The notes beneath the pieces were generated by a model. The model searched no databases, had not been told where the DNA came from, and saw only the letters and a program-made list of their open reading frames with translations. Below are positions 44,895-57,491 of a stretch of DNA of 64,000 bases, piece by piece. Both the position numbers and the translations under genes were made by a program. The first letter of the stretch is position 1, and each line of letters starts with the position of its first letter. The DNA is from Conus ventricosus (lineage: Eukaryota > Mollusca > Gastropoda > Neogastropoda > Conidae): contig CM031600.1 of the NCBI GenBank assembly GCA_018398815.1, forward strand, positions 47,786,792-47,850,791. The letters are read 5' to 3'.

Positions 44895-45125
44895 TGGGAA
44901 ACATCCCGGAATAAAGTAACAAAGCTGATAAGACTGTGATTGCATTGCAGCAATCTAATCCAGGAAGCCGGAGTGAGTGGGAAAGGGAGAGAGGGTGGTG
45001 ACGGCTTCCTTTGTATTGACATGGATGGCAGATAAAGTACCCCAGTGGTTTTCACAACAACAAAAAAGTATGCCACCATCAACTGTCAGCAAGGAAAAAA
45101 GGAAGCCAGTCAGATGGAGGAGAGG

Positions 45126-45640
45126 GGCCGGAATAGCTCAGTGGTATAGCGCTGGACTCGTAATCTTGGGGTTGCAGGTTCGAATCTCCGCCAGGCCATT
45201 TCGGTACTGGGGGATTTTTCCCTTGGAGTTAACATTGGTTCTGACTCCATCTCCCATACAGTCCTTCGAATGAGACTATAAACCGAGGTTCCGTGTGTGA
45301 ACGCACGCATAACATCTTGCACACACGTAAAATCCCATCACCAACTTTCAGAAGAGAAGGCCAGTTTGGCTGTTGGTATGGATGACACATTACACATAGC
45401 ATGCGCCTTCCCCGAAGTTGGAGTATGGCTGCCTTGATGGCGGGATAAAAAATGGTCATACACAAAAAACTCCACTCTCTATACAGGGGTGTCCACAGGA
45501 GTATCAACCTGGGTACGCAGAAGAAGAAGAAGATGGGGGAGAAAGAAACTGATGGCAATGACCCATGCTACAGTGAAGTCATTGTCCCCTCTTATCATAG
45601 TGTTGGCTTGCAACAAAAGCTGGCCAAACAGAGGGAGGGA
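45126..45640 (+). mobile_element. tRNA-derived SINE (block D' copy)
   Basis: tRNA-like head at 45126-45198, with box A TAGCTCAGTGG (45134-45144) and box B GGTTCGAATCTCC (45177-45189). The central block CCTTCGAATGAGACTATAAA lies at about 45263-45282, and the tail includes GGAGTATGGCTGCCTTGATG. The central block resembles conserved SINE core domains seen across metazoans; which superfamily needs a library search. Shared with block D, so it predates their divergence. Confidence 0.8.
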
Positions 45641-45708
45641 AGGGAGTGAGAGGGGAAGCGGCTGAGGGTTAAGCATAGTAAAATGATGTACACTGAGAAG
45701 CCTAAGGG

Positions 45709-45714
<6 letters not shown>

Positions 45715-45762
<48 letters not shown>

Positions 45763-46095
45763 AATGGCATTCATGAAGAATGAATTATTTCAAAGGATAC
45801 TCGCCTTTCTAACCTTTCAATAAGGATGGATTATTTCAAAAGATACTTATCTTCCTAAGCTTTCAATAAGAATGGATTATTTCAAAAGATACTCATCTGT
45901 CTAGGCTTTCAATAAGGTTTCATGATTTCAAAAGACGTTCATTTTTGTAGGCTTTCAATAGGGATGGATTATTTCAAATTTGTTCATTTTTGCAGGCTTT
46001 CAATAGGGATGGATTATTTCAAAAGATGTTCATTTTTGCAGGCTTTCAATAGGGATGGATTATTTCAAAAGATGTTAATTTTTCTAGGCTTCCAC
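45715..46095. repeat. GT microsatellite and about 46-bp minisatellite
   Basis: GT run 45715-45761, then units with TTGCAGGCTTTCAATAGGGA and GGATTATTTCAAAAGATG. Mirror of 32886-33360. Confidence 0.93.
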
Positions 46096-46246
46096 TAAGG
46101 ATGGCACAGTGTGAACTGTACAGGAATAATATAGGTACTTCATTCTGGAGGTTCATCAGGTTTTATATGTCATAAACTGATCACTATTGCTTTATTAATT
46201 AACACTTACACTTCTAAACTAAAAACCTTTTTTTTTCAAAACAAAG

Positions 46247-46527
46247 ATCACTGTTTGGAGTGCAATAGGTTTGTCACATACACTGACGATGATTATGAAG
46301 CATTGCAGGGAAATAATACTACTCATAATTCCCTATCTAAGGAGGTTTCATTAACCCTTTCATTGTCAGCTATTCCCACATCACAAGCAGCTGAAAACCA
46401 TGCAGAACTACTACTGAGCTATTCTAAAAACAAAAAAGTCAGTCTGGGATACAAGATTTACGAGGCTGTACCTTTTGAACCACTTAACAAACTGTCATCA
46501 TCTATACTCCATGTTAAAGATGATTAA
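46247..46527 (+). CDS. Terminal coding exon, unidentified gene (block D' copy)
   Basis: A T-rich tract and ACAAAG acceptor precede an open run: HCLECNRFVTYTDDDYEALQ, SLTLSLSAIPTSQAAENHAE, SYSKNKKVSLGYKIYEAVPF, ending SSILHVKDD and TAA. The D copy has only four or five residue differences with no frame break. Upstream exons were not found, and they may lie in the 1000-N gap. Transcription converges with the minus-strand gene ending at 48970. Confidence 0.5.
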
Positions 46528-48036
46528 TTGTTCTATGTACTAATCAAACATCAGAGGAAACCTAAACGGAAATAAAAACAAGCACAAAAACTGAATCAAA
46601 ACCTGGGTGTTCTGACCACAAGTAGCCACGCAATTACTGTGGCAATGAGCGCATTGAACCAAACATTGTGGACAGCAACAAGTGTTTGCACATGTTTCTA
46701 CTTTTGAGCATTCTGTACATGATCAAGAACAGAAAGATTGACAGAACATATTGATATCAGAAACAACAAATTCATCACAATCAAAGTTCAAATTTCAAAA
46801 TTTTTATTGGTTGATCAGTTTATATCAAAACTGACTGGAATGTGTTTCAAAAACATTAGATATATTCACACTGAAAACGGTGATCATCACTGACAGCGAC
46901 GATATATATATGTACAAGAAAATGGCAATTGGGCTTAAAGACTGGTGCAGACAGTTTGTGTTCTCACTCTCTCTTCCCTGTGATTCACATTAATTTTGTG
47001 GAAAAAAAAATCAAACTGACACAAATGCATGAAAAAAAGACACTTTGCGTTAAGCCAAGTTTGGAGAAACAATGGACGGAGCATGCTTCTGATTAAAAAC
47101 CTGATGCCACAACAAAGATACCTGGAAATCACATCCTGCAAGCAAAACCACCATCAAAAGAATTCTTGTTCAGAAGATGCAGACTTGACAACAAATGGGA
47201 ACAACATAAAGATTTTGATCTTTGCTGTAAAACCAAGACTGTTTTTTTTAATAATAGAAATCGGCATATAAGAAGAACATCACATTGGGGTACAGTTACT
47301 GGGTTAACCTGATAAAAAAAAAGTGATAGCAGGCAATGGTAATCAGACTTAGTTAATAATGGGCCTAAAACTGAAAAAGAAAACACTGGAAAAGAAAGAG
47401 TGTTAAACTCTGCAGGTTTGGGGGGTATATTTTCCTATCTAACGGACATTCCAGCATGTACACACATTCAAACAATAAAACCAAATATTTTACACACACA
47501 CACACACACATACACACACAGTGTGGGCAAGCGCGCGCATACACACACTCGCGCACACACACACAAACACACACACAGATATACACACACAGACGCACAC
47601 TAACATGTTTAAAAACAAAACACAAGGAAACACCTGTAAACAATGTTAAACCGCAAGTTATGCCATAATATCTTCACAAACAAATGCTACATCATTTGAA
47701 ATCTTCAATAAAGCTACAACAGCAAAAAGAAAGCATTTGAAATTTACAGTTTGATCAAAATTGTTGTAATATTAGTTTTTAACTTGGTTAAAAAGTATGC
47801 GTTCATTTACATGCTTTCATGATTCACACTAGGTCTGTTACTGTCCCTTTACATGATGAGATAGGAGAGTTACATGTAGTTGCGATTAAATGTTGACTAC
47901 TTCAAGGAAAGGCGGATTTTTTTTTCTCGTAAATAGCACAAATAAATTTCACGACAAAATGCATTCACCAGTTTTGCTCTTTGAAATACTTTATGACATT
48001 AAACCTGAGTCCAGAGCATTACAAATTTTAATCAAC

Positions 48037-48090
<54 letters not shown>

Positions 48091-48969
48091 CACACACACA
48101 CATTCATTTATGCAAGACAAAACTCATACAGAGAGAAAGAACGAGAGAGAGAGAGGCATATCTCTACCTCAGACTGCTCTCCCTAATACTGTTGTATAAT
48201 ACAGCACACTAAATCACGCAGTACTTTCACATACCTTGCCTAATGGAAGATTTTTTAATTTTGCATACGCACATGCACCTACAACATGTGTGCGTGTGTG
48301 CCCACATGCGCATATGACAAACTGATCAATATGAGGGTACAACCTAAATAAAACCCAATCCCAGCTAAGCAAAGCCTGAAAAAAGAAGTTTGGGCAGAGG
48401 AAAGTCATCTAGTTATACATTATCTACAAAAATGCTATGAGCTTTTATCTTTCACCTCATTCCTTTCCACCTTGCCTAATTCCAGTTTAGCTTTTCAAAT
48501 AGTTGGGATAAAATAATATCATTCTGGGTTTGATTGAAAGCGTAACATCCCATCTCTCCCTCTTTCCCTCTTTCAAACAAATGCACACGCATATGCAAGC
48601 ATGTCCTTGTCTAGTTCCTCCTATCAATGTCAAGGTCGTAAAATACACATCGACAACTTGAATCTCTCTGCATTTCATTAGCACACACTACTACTGTCTA
48701 ATTCTCTACCTATCTTCGCCCCACCTTTTCATCATTCAATCCAGTTTCCCACTCACCCAACCAGACCACTATCACATTTGCCTCGGTGACCCAGTATCAA
48801 AAGTCAAAGCAACGATTCACCCAACAAACATACAGCCACCCACAGTCTCCTGTTCCGAATCAGCAGTGGCCAGGCAGACTTGAATATCACACAATGAGAC
48901 AGTTGCACAAGGCGTGCCCCTCTCTGACTACACTTTGAACGCCACACAGCAGCAAGTCCTTCCACCTGA

Positions 48970-49158
48970 TCAAGATTTGCGGCCCTGTATAGAAGCCAGC
49001 TGACGGGAGCTGATGGTTCCATAAGCTTGAGCGTAACTGCCGAAGAGGGCTTTGGGGGCGCCTGCCGATGGATTGTTCACGGCGTTGCTGAACTGCTTGC
49101 GGCCATAAACGGGCTTGGCGCGAGGGTTGGAGGCTGAAATAGGGCGCTGGCTTGGTAC
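48970..49158 (-). CDS. Terminal coding exon of the unidentified minus-strand gene
   Basis: Phase-0 acceptor (GTTCACAG before GTACCAAG) then 62 codons from VPSQRPISASNP to LASIQGRKS, TGA. The upstream exon at 58672-58544 ends in phase 0 with a consensus GTGAGT donor, so the two can join; about 9.4 kb of intron, containing the ribozyme array, lies between. A 3' UTR runs to a polyadenylation signal at about 46800. Product is Ser/Pro/basic-rich with no recognised domain. Confidence 0.75.
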   Translation of the reverse strand, partial: VPSQRPISASNPRAKPVYGRKQFSNAVNNPSAGAPKALFGSYAQAYGTISSRQLASIQGRKS

Positions 49159-51209
49159 CTGTGAACACACACGAGAGGCAGAATGAAAGGATGAAGACAA
49201 AATCAGGTGAAGTGCTGCCAAAACTGGGAGATGATCATAACTGTGAATGCTTCTGAAAGACTTTTTTTTTTAGAGGGAAGTGTGGGTTGGGGATTGGGGG
49301 AGTGCCTTCTCCCATGTCCCCCCCACTGGCATTACTTTCCTTCTTCTTCTGCAGTCGATTTGAAATGGCAGCATCAGATCTTCAATCCTGCCACCACAAT
49401 GAATCCATGTTGCTAACAGGGACGACATCATGACAGAAGTGTAGTCTGACGCATAACCATAATAGCTGATGCATGTGTGTCCTCATCTATCCCCAAAACC
49501 TGCGTCGTTACTGACACACTCCATCTTCGACAGGTTGGATCAAGTTTTCTGTACAGGGGCTCCTCCCTTAGCTTAAGACTAAAAAGTCCTACCCTGTGAG
49601 CACAGGGGATAGTTTGTTTACTGATGTGTCCTTCCCCAGGCTAAGAGCTTATAGTGCAGCTCTTGATTACAGGATGTCCCTGTCATAGGGGCATATGGGT
49701 ATTTCAGTGGTGATAACCCTGCCACCTGTTATCCCACCCCATCCTACAAGGAACATCGCAATTTGGTCCAGGACTGCTTATTCGACCAGGCAAGCCTGAC
49801 CTATTTTGCAGCTAACCCTCATGTCCGGAGGCATTCCCCTATCCTCCACCCGGGGACCCACCTGGTTGGGGATGGTGGCCCCTGCTCCAGACATTACTGT
49901 CCAATGCTCATTCCAGCTCCCTTTACACAGCCACATCCATGTTTGTCCTCATGAAGCTCCAGCACTGGCCGCCTACTGGGAGCACTCCGTACTGTGTCAT
50001 CATGATGCAACTCAACACAGGAAACACTGCATGCCGATTTTTCACTTAAATGGTGTTTTGTGGTCTTTGCTCTGATCCAATGTAGGTAAGACACCAACTA
50101 CAAAGACTCTTATGGATGATAATTGCTTAGTAGCTGACTGAGGTTGCCATCACATCCATCCAACAAGTGTTCACATCCTGCGAACAAAGATGACTTTGAC
50201 ATGTACTCACTGGGGGCCAAAGCATGCAGAGGGAACTAACACTACTGTTGCCACAACATGGGCATCAAAGACCACACAATCTGGCATTTCTGTTCAATAT
50301 CTTTTTTTCATGATAATCAGCGGGGACAAGGATACTGAAGATAGTGATGTGCAGATCCATCCTGGTCAGACACAACACGACAGGCTGTGTTCCACGCTTC
50401 CTTTCTTAACACAGCCTTGCCTCAATCAGGTCTCAGATGTACAGATGGATACTTGCAGTGCTACTCAGGAAATCTGAACCTTTTTCTCAGAATCATCCCC
50501 ATTAAATAGATGAAACTTGACTGTGAGGATTCAGTCTTCATATTAGAGCAAAGAGCGCACTCCGTTGTGGTACTACCCATCTGAGACAAAAACAAAAACC
50601 CACCAATACAGGCCTCTGGTGGGTATCAAGCCTATGACCTCCCAACCTCTGCACTTCAGTGGTTGGTTCTCGCGTGCTGATGAACTTTGTTCCATGTCAC
50701 AAGCAATGCCCACGCACATCAGACCTACGTTTTCAATTAGGAGACCCTAATCAAAACCTTTAGTGCCAAATAAAAAACAACAACAGACAAACCAAAAAGC
50801 AAAACAAGAAAATCTTTGAAAAAAATGATGAAACAAATGCACGTAAACATACATGGTCAAGCAAGCCAATCAAAAACACAGACAGAGATCAAGAGTGAGG
50901 GTCACTGTCTGCAAAATTATGTGTGCTGTGAGCATTTCTTTTTGACCCAGTCTTCTTAATTTGAAATTCCTGCTCTGCACCATTAAAACATCACATGGAC
51001 TTGGTCAGCAATTGCTGTCAGCAATTTCCCGATTGATCATCCAATGATTCCTGAATTCAGACAGTAGGCACAAAAGTGATGTTCTGCCTGGTTTCCATTG
51101 TGATCACACTTGAGCACATCAAGCTTAAATACACATCAATGATGTTTTGTCCGACTTCTTTTGTGATCACACTTGAGCACATCAAGCTAAAAGACATGTT
51201 GAGGATGAT

Positions 51210-51785
51210 ATGCACCCCAGATAATCATCCTATTGACTCATTTGAGCACCCCAGATAATCATCCTATTGACTCATTTGAGCACCCCAGATAATCATCCTA
51301 TTGACTCATTTGAGCACCCCAGATAATCATCCTATTGACTCATTTGAGCACCCCAGATAATCATCCTATTGACTCATTTGAGCACCCAGATAATCATCCT
51401 ATTGACTCATTTGAGCACCCCAGATAATCATCCTATTGACTCATTAAGCACCCCAGATAATCATCCTATTGACTCATTAAGCACCCCAGATAATCATCCT
51501 ATTGACTCATTAAGCACCCCAGATAATCATCCTATTGACTCATTAAGCACCCCAGATAATCATCCTATTGACTCATTTGAGCACCCCAGATAATCATCCT
51601 ATTGACTCATTAAGCACCTAGATAATCATCCTATTGACTCATTAAGCACCCCAGATAATCATCCTATTAACTCATTTGAGCACCCCAGATAATCATCCTA
51701 TTGACCCATTAAGCACCCCAGATAATCATCCTATTGACTCATTTGAGCACCCCAGATAATCATCCTATTGACTCATTTGAGCTGT
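51210..51785. repeat. Minisatellite, about 34-bp unit, about 17 copies
   Basis: Unit CACCCCAGATAATCATCCTA then TTGACTCATTTGAG, with a shorter TTAAG variant in several units. Expanded more than three-fold relative to block D. The ORF through it is a translation artefact. Confidence 0.97.
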
Positions 51786-52095
51786 ATCAACAACAACACA
51801 GAACCATTGAATATGATTTAGGAACGTAACACATTCCAATGGATCTACAGCATGGTTAGTGGGGAAAAAATGATTGCATACACAGGGTGCTGTCATCATT
51901 ATTACTTTCAACTGCATTGCCTTAAAGTCTGATGATTAAGATACAATTACACTTCTGTTAATAACACAGCCTGGTCTCAATCACTCCCACCACTGTGTAT
52001 TTATTCTAATAAAGAATGAAAAAAAAAAGTCACAGCATTTCTTGCTAATGAGGTAACAAATCTATTCTCTGTGTGTTAAAATCTAACATGTGCGT

Positions 52096-52097
<2 letters not shown>

Positions 52098-52145
<48 letters not shown>

Positions 52146-52160
52146 CTCTCTCTCTCAGAC
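52098..52160. repeat. (CT)n microsatellite
   Basis: An almost pure CT run. The D counterpart near 27205 is a shorter GA run. Confidence 0.97.
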
Positions 52161-52925
52161 ATATTCTCTCTTTCTCTCTCTTCCTCCTAAAAGCCATTCA
52201 AAAGCATATACAATCAAACATATTTCAACAGCGTCCTGCTCCAACTAAACTATCACAGATTATCATCTTTTATTCAACAATCCAGCCAGATCTAACTCTG
52301 GTATGTAAAATGCTTCAGTCAACCAGTAAGAAATCACATGTTTCATTGCTCATTGAAATAAAAACAACATAATTTCATCACAAGATCTCTTCAAGAGTTT
52401 GAGTTCAAGATAAACATCAAGCCAAACAATAAATGAATAAACAAATCATTGGTAAATGTATACACATTTGTTAAAGACTTTGAACTTGATTACAAAAAAA
52501 AAAGAGGAGGACACAGTGGAGGAAAGGAGAGGTGACAGAAAGGGGGATGGAGGTGTTTGGGGAAGTGGGGGAATGGGGAGGGGGGTGGAGGTAGGGCAGG
52601 AAGGGGGGAAGTATATGTAAGTTCAAAAGATTCTTGTTTCATGCAACAATAACAAGATATGATATGGAAAAAAAATCAGCCAACAGATGTAACAATAACA
52701 AGATATAATATGAAAAAAACAACAACAACAAAAAATAACACGATATAACACGATATAATGTGGATATGATGTGAAAAAACAACAACCAATAACAAGATAT
52801 AATATGAAAAAAAAACAACAATCAGCTAAAAAGAGGATAAAAGCAGCATGGAAAATTCTGAAACATTAATGTAATTATGGACTGTGGTGTGTCTCTATTT
52901 GACACCAAGAGCACAGACACAATCA

Positions 52926-52978
52926 GCCGTGTCTCCCTGATGAGTCCGATCCAGCGGACGAAAGGCCTAGGAGCAGGC
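52926..52978 (+). ncRNA. Type I hammerhead ribozyme, unit 1, intact
   Basis: Stem I: GCC/GGC and CUCC/GGAG around an asymmetric internal loop (GUGU/CA). Core CUGAUGA and GAAA. Stem II GUCC/GGAC with loop GAUCCAGC. Stem III is only the palindrome GGCC, which would pair between two copies. Predicted cleavage after CUA at 52969. Confidence 0.88.
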
Positions 52979-53610
52979 AATACAAATAAATGTGCCTTCA
53001 AGAGAGATTATGATGGTTCCCTCAAGCAGCTGGTGAAGGGCTTCTCATAGTTATAATATATTCCCCCCATTTTCTTCGTCTTCATTTTTTTTTTTTTTTT
53101 TTTTTTTTTTTTATTATATAAAGTTCAAATTCTTTGCCAAGTCATTACTATAACGACTGAAGAATTGTTAACCTGCACTTGTTTTCCCCCACTACTTAAT
53201 TGTTCAGCATTCTATTGTTTGGTCAATCAGTGGGAGATTGCATCTCTTAAGAGATCCAAGTAAAGGTGTTCTGTACAATTCTTAGCCACTCGCAATGCTT
53301 GGGTTATTGAACAGCAGAGCTGACCACTCACACTGTTCCATATCTTTTGACCTCCTTGCATCCTTGATTGGATCCTCAAGCATAGGCTCAAAGATTGTCC
53401 CCTACATTTTATACTGTTTGAATAATGCTTTTAGTTTTTCAGCAACTTTTTTCCTCTCCACACCTTTGTTTTTGTTCCATTTTACTACCCTTCGCTGGCT
53501 GCTTTGGGGGTGCTGTTGGATTCTTTTTTTGAACCCTTGGCGGTGAGAACACCACAGAATTATGGACTGTGGTGTGTCTCTATTTGACACCAAGAGCACA
53601 GACACAATCA

Positions 53611-53663
53611 GCCGTGTCTCCCTGATGAGTCCGATCCAGCGGACGAAAGGCCTAGGAGCAGGC
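53611..53663 (+). ncRNA. Type I hammerhead ribozyme, unit 2, intact
   Basis: Same 53-nt sequence and pairing as unit 1. Predicted cleavage after 53654. Confidence 0.88.
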
Positions 53664-54283
53664 AATACAAATAAATGTGCCTTCAAGAGAGATTATGATG
53701 GTTCCCTCAAGCAGCTGGTGAAGGGCTTCTCATAGTTATAATATATTCCCCCCATTTTCTTGTCTTCATTTTTTTTTTTTTTTTTTAATTATATAAAGTC
53801 AAATCTTTGCCAAGTCATTACTATAACGACTGAAGAATTGTTAACCTGCACTTGTTTTCCCCACTACTTAATTGTTCAGCATTCTATTGTTTGGTCAATC
53901 AGTGGGAGATTGCATCTCTTAAGAGATCCAAGTAAAGGTTGTTCTGTACAATTCTTAGCCACTTGCAATGCTTGGGTTATTGAACAGCAGAGCTGACCAC
54001 TCACACTGTTCCATATCTTTTGACCTCCCTTGCATCCTTGATTGGATCCTCAAGCATAGGCTCAAAGATTGTCCCCTACATTTTATACTGTTTGAATAAT
54101 GCTTTTAGTTTTTCAGCAACTTTTTTCCTCTCCACACCTTTGTTTTGTTCCATTTTACTACCCTTCGCTGGCTGCTTTGGGGGTGCTGTTGGATTCTTTT
54201 TTTGAACCCTTGGCGGTGAGAACACCACAGAATTATGGACTGTGGTGTGTCTCTATTTGACACCAAGAGCACAGACACAATCA

Positions 54284-54336
54284 GCCGTGTCTCCCTGATG
54301 AATCCGATCCAGCAGATGAAAGGCCTAGGAGCAGGC
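54284..54336 (+). ncRNA. Hammerhead ribozyme, unit 3, stem II altered
   Basis: The core CUGAUGA and GAAA remain. Stem II reads AUCC/AGAU: the outer G-C has become A-U (still paired) and the inner C-G has become C-A (broken). The changes look like CpG decay. Activity is probably reduced. Confidence 0.8.
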
Positions 54337-54441
54337 AATACAAATAAATGTGCCTTCAAGAGAGATTATGATGGTTCCCAAGCAGCTGGTGAAGGGCTTC
54401 TCATAGTTATAATATATTCCCCCCATTTTCTTCGTCTTCAT

Positions 54442-54473
<32 letters not shown>

Positions 54474-54958
54474 GTTCAAATCTTTGCCAAGTCATTACTA
54501 TAACGACTGAAGAATTGTTAACCTGCACTTGTTTTCCCCCACTACTTAATTGTTCAGCATTCTATTGTTTGGTCAATCAGTGGGAGATTGCATCTCTTAA
54601 GAGATCCAAGTAAAGGTTGTTCTGTACAATTCTTAGCCACTCGCAATGCTTGGGTTATTGAACAGCAGAGCTGACCACTCACACTGTTCCATATCTTTTG
54701 ACCTCCCTTGCATCCTTGATTGGATCCTCAAGCATAGGCTCAAAGATTGTCCCTACATTTTATACTGTTTGAATAATGCTTTTAGTTTTTCAGCAACTTT
54801 TTTCCTCTCCACACCTTTGTTTTGTTCCATTTACTACCCTTCGCTGGCTGCTTTGGGGGTGCTGTTGGATTCTTTTTTTGAACCTTGGCGGTGAGAACAC
54901 CACAGAATTATGGACTGTGGTGTGTCTCTATTTGACACCAAGAGCACAGACACAATCA

Positions 54959-55011
54959 GCCGTGTCTCCCTGATGAGTCCGATCCAGCGGACGAAAGGCC
55001 TAGGAGCAGGC
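54959..55011 (+). ncRNA. Type I hammerhead ribozyme, unit 4, intact
   Basis: Identical pairing scheme to unit 1. Predicted cleavage after 55002. Confidence 0.88.
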
Positions 55012-55117
55012 AATACAAATAAATGTGCCTTCAAGAGAGATTATGATGGTTCCCTCAAGCAGCTGGTGAAGGGCTTCTCATAGTTATAATATATTCCCCC
55101 CATTTTCTTCGTCTTCA

Positions 55118-55149
<32 letters not shown>

Positions 55150-55640
55150 ATATAAAGTTCAAATCTTTGCCAAGTCATTACTATAACGACTGAAGAATGT
55201 TAACCTGCACTTGTTTTCCCCACTACTTAATTGTTCAGCATTCTATTGTTTGGTCAATCAGTGGGAGATTGCATCTCTTAAGAGATCCAAGTAAAGGTTG
55301 TTCTGTACAATTCTTAGCCACTCGCAATGCTTGGGTTATTGAACAGCAGAGCTGACCACTCACACTGTTCCATATCTTTTGACCTCCCTTGCATCCTTGA
55401 TTGGATCCTCAAGCATAGGCTCAAAGATTGTCCCCTACATTTTATACTGTTTGAATAATGCTTTTAGTTTTTCAGCAACTTTTTTCCTCTCCACACCTTG
55501 TTTTGTTCCATTTTACTACCCTTCGCTGGCTGCTTTGGGGGTGCTGTTGGATTCTTTTTTGAACCCTTGGCGGTGAGAACACCACAGAATTATGGACTGT
55601 GGTGTGTCTCTATTTGACACCAAGAGCACAGACACAATCA

Positions 55641-55693
55641 GCCGTGTCTCCCTGATGAGTCCGATCCAGCGGACGAAAGGCCTAGGAGCAGGC
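55641..55693 (+). ncRNA. Type I hammerhead ribozyme, unit 5, intact
   Basis: Identical pairing scheme to unit 1. Predicted cleavage after 55684. Confidence 0.88.
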
Positions 55694-56311
55694 AATACAA
55701 ATAAATGTGCCTTCAAGAGAGTTATGATGGTTCCCTCAAGCGTGCGTGTGAAGGCTTCTCATAGTTATAATATAATTCCCCCCATTTTCTTCGTCTTCAT
55801 TTTTTTTTATATTTTTTTTTTTTATTATATAAAGTTCAAATCTTTGCCAAAGTCATTACTATAACGACTGAAGAATTGTTAACCTGCACTTGTTTTCCCC
55901 CACTACTTAATTGTTCAGCATTCTATTGTTTGGTCAATCAGTGGGAGATTGCATCTCTTAAGAGATCCAAGTAAAGGTTGTTCTGTACAATTCTTAGCCA
56001 CTCGCAATGCTTGGGTTATGAACAGCAGAGCTGACCACTCACACTGTTCCATATCTTTTGACCTCCCTTGCATCCTTGATTGGATCCTCAAGCATAGGCT
56101 CAAAGATTGTCCCTACATTTTTATACTGTTTGAATAATGCTTTTAGTTTTTCAGCAACTTTTTTCCTCTCCACACCTTTGTTTTGTTCCATTTTACTACC
56201 CTTCGCTGGCTGCTTTGGGGGTGCTGTTGGATTCTTTTTTTGAACCCTTGGCGGTGAGAACACCACAGAATTATGGACTGTGGTGTGTCTCTATTTGACA
56301 CCAAGAGCACA

Positions 56312-56800
56312 GACACAATCAGCGTGGGCGGCACAGATTTCCTTCCTCGCACTACGAGTGACGACGGAACTAGCCTGTGTCGACGGGGGACGGCCTCGAG
56401 GCGGCGTGACACTTGGCGACGAGGCGCTGCCACTCTGCGAACTACCCAGTGGCCTGCACATCCTAGCAGGGCTCTCCCTTTGGGGGGGGGAGGGTGGGTA
56501 CGTTCCTCATTGGGCGCAGAGTGGGCATGGACCTATACGTGCAGCGGCTCGGCGACTTGTGCCTCGTTACGTCTCCCGAGTCGGCCTCACGCGGCACAGG
56601 ACCGTCGCCACCTCAGCATGAAGACGGCCGCCCGGTGGCCCTGACGATGGCTTGGAAACATCATCAACTGCAGCCGAACTACCTTCAGACGACTGCTCTG
56701 CGGTCCCAATGACTACTTTCATCTAAAGCAAAAATAAATGTCCCAATATGTCCTGTTGTACAGGCCGGAGGACGTTAAGCAGAACCATCGACACAATCAG
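56312..56800 (+). mobile_element. 467-bp GC-rich insertion nested in the array, 11-bp TSD
   Basis: GACACAATCAG at 56312-56322 and 56790-56800 flanks 56323-56789. The insert is GC-rich, unlike its surroundings, with an AAATAAATGTCC stretch near its 3' end. It ends GGCCGGAGGACGTTAAGCAG then AACCATC, a form common at LINE or SINE 3' ends. It is probably a 5'-truncated non-LTR copy. No domain was recognised in its open frames. Confidence 0.8.
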
Positions 56801-56852
56801 CCGTGTCTCCCTGATGAGTCCGATCCAGCGGACGAAAGGCCTAGGAGCAGGC
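56800..56852 (+). ncRNA. Type I hammerhead ribozyme, unit 6, intact, beside the nested insertion
   Basis: All core bases are present. A 467-bp insertion landed at the first stem I base, and its target-site duplication restores the base, so the ribozyme stays complete. Predicted cleavage after 56843. Confidence 0.87.
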
Positions 56853-56956
56853 AATACAAATAAATGTGCCTTCAAGAGAGATTATGATGGTTCCCTCAAG
56901 CAGCTGGTGAAGGGCTTCTCATAGTTATAATATATTCCCCCCATTTTCTTCGTCTT

Positions 56957-56995
<39 letters not shown>

Positions 56996-57491
56996 TATAT
57001 AAAGTTCAAATCTTTGCCAAGTCATTACTATAACGACTGAAGAATTGTTAACCTGCACTTGTTTTCCCCCACTACTTAATTGTTCAGCATTCTATTGTTT
57101 GGTCAATCAGTGGGAGATTGCATCTCTTAAGAGATCAAGTAAAGGTTGTTCTGTACAATTCTTAGCCACTCGCAATGCTTGGGTTATTGAACAGCAGAGC
57201 TGACCACTCACACTGTTCCATATCTTTTGACCTCCCTTGCATCCTTGATTGGATCCTCAAGCATAGGCTCAAAGATTGTCCCCTACATTTTATACTGTTT
57301 GAATAATGCTTTTAGTTTTTCAGCAACTTTTTTCCTCTCCACACCTTTGTTTTGTTCCATTTTACTACCCTTCGCTGGCTGCTTTGGGGGTGCCTGTTGG
57401 ATTCTTTTTTTGAACCCTTGGCGGTGAGAACACCACAGAATTATGGACTGTGGTGTGTCTCTATTTGACACCAAGAGCACAGACACAATCA

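Noticed and set aside
51210..51785. CRISPR-like array
   Set aside because: Whole units are repeated without unique spacers, in eukaryotic DNA beside exons; it is a minisatellite. The same applies to 32886-33335, 5380-6420 and 62967-63185.
53402..57486. Recurring 60-97-aa minus-strand ORFs in each 680-bp unit (with SNRDTPQSIILW)
   Set aside because: They recur because the unit is repeated, run through the ribozyme and are interrupted at different points in different units. No domain or coding signature supports them.
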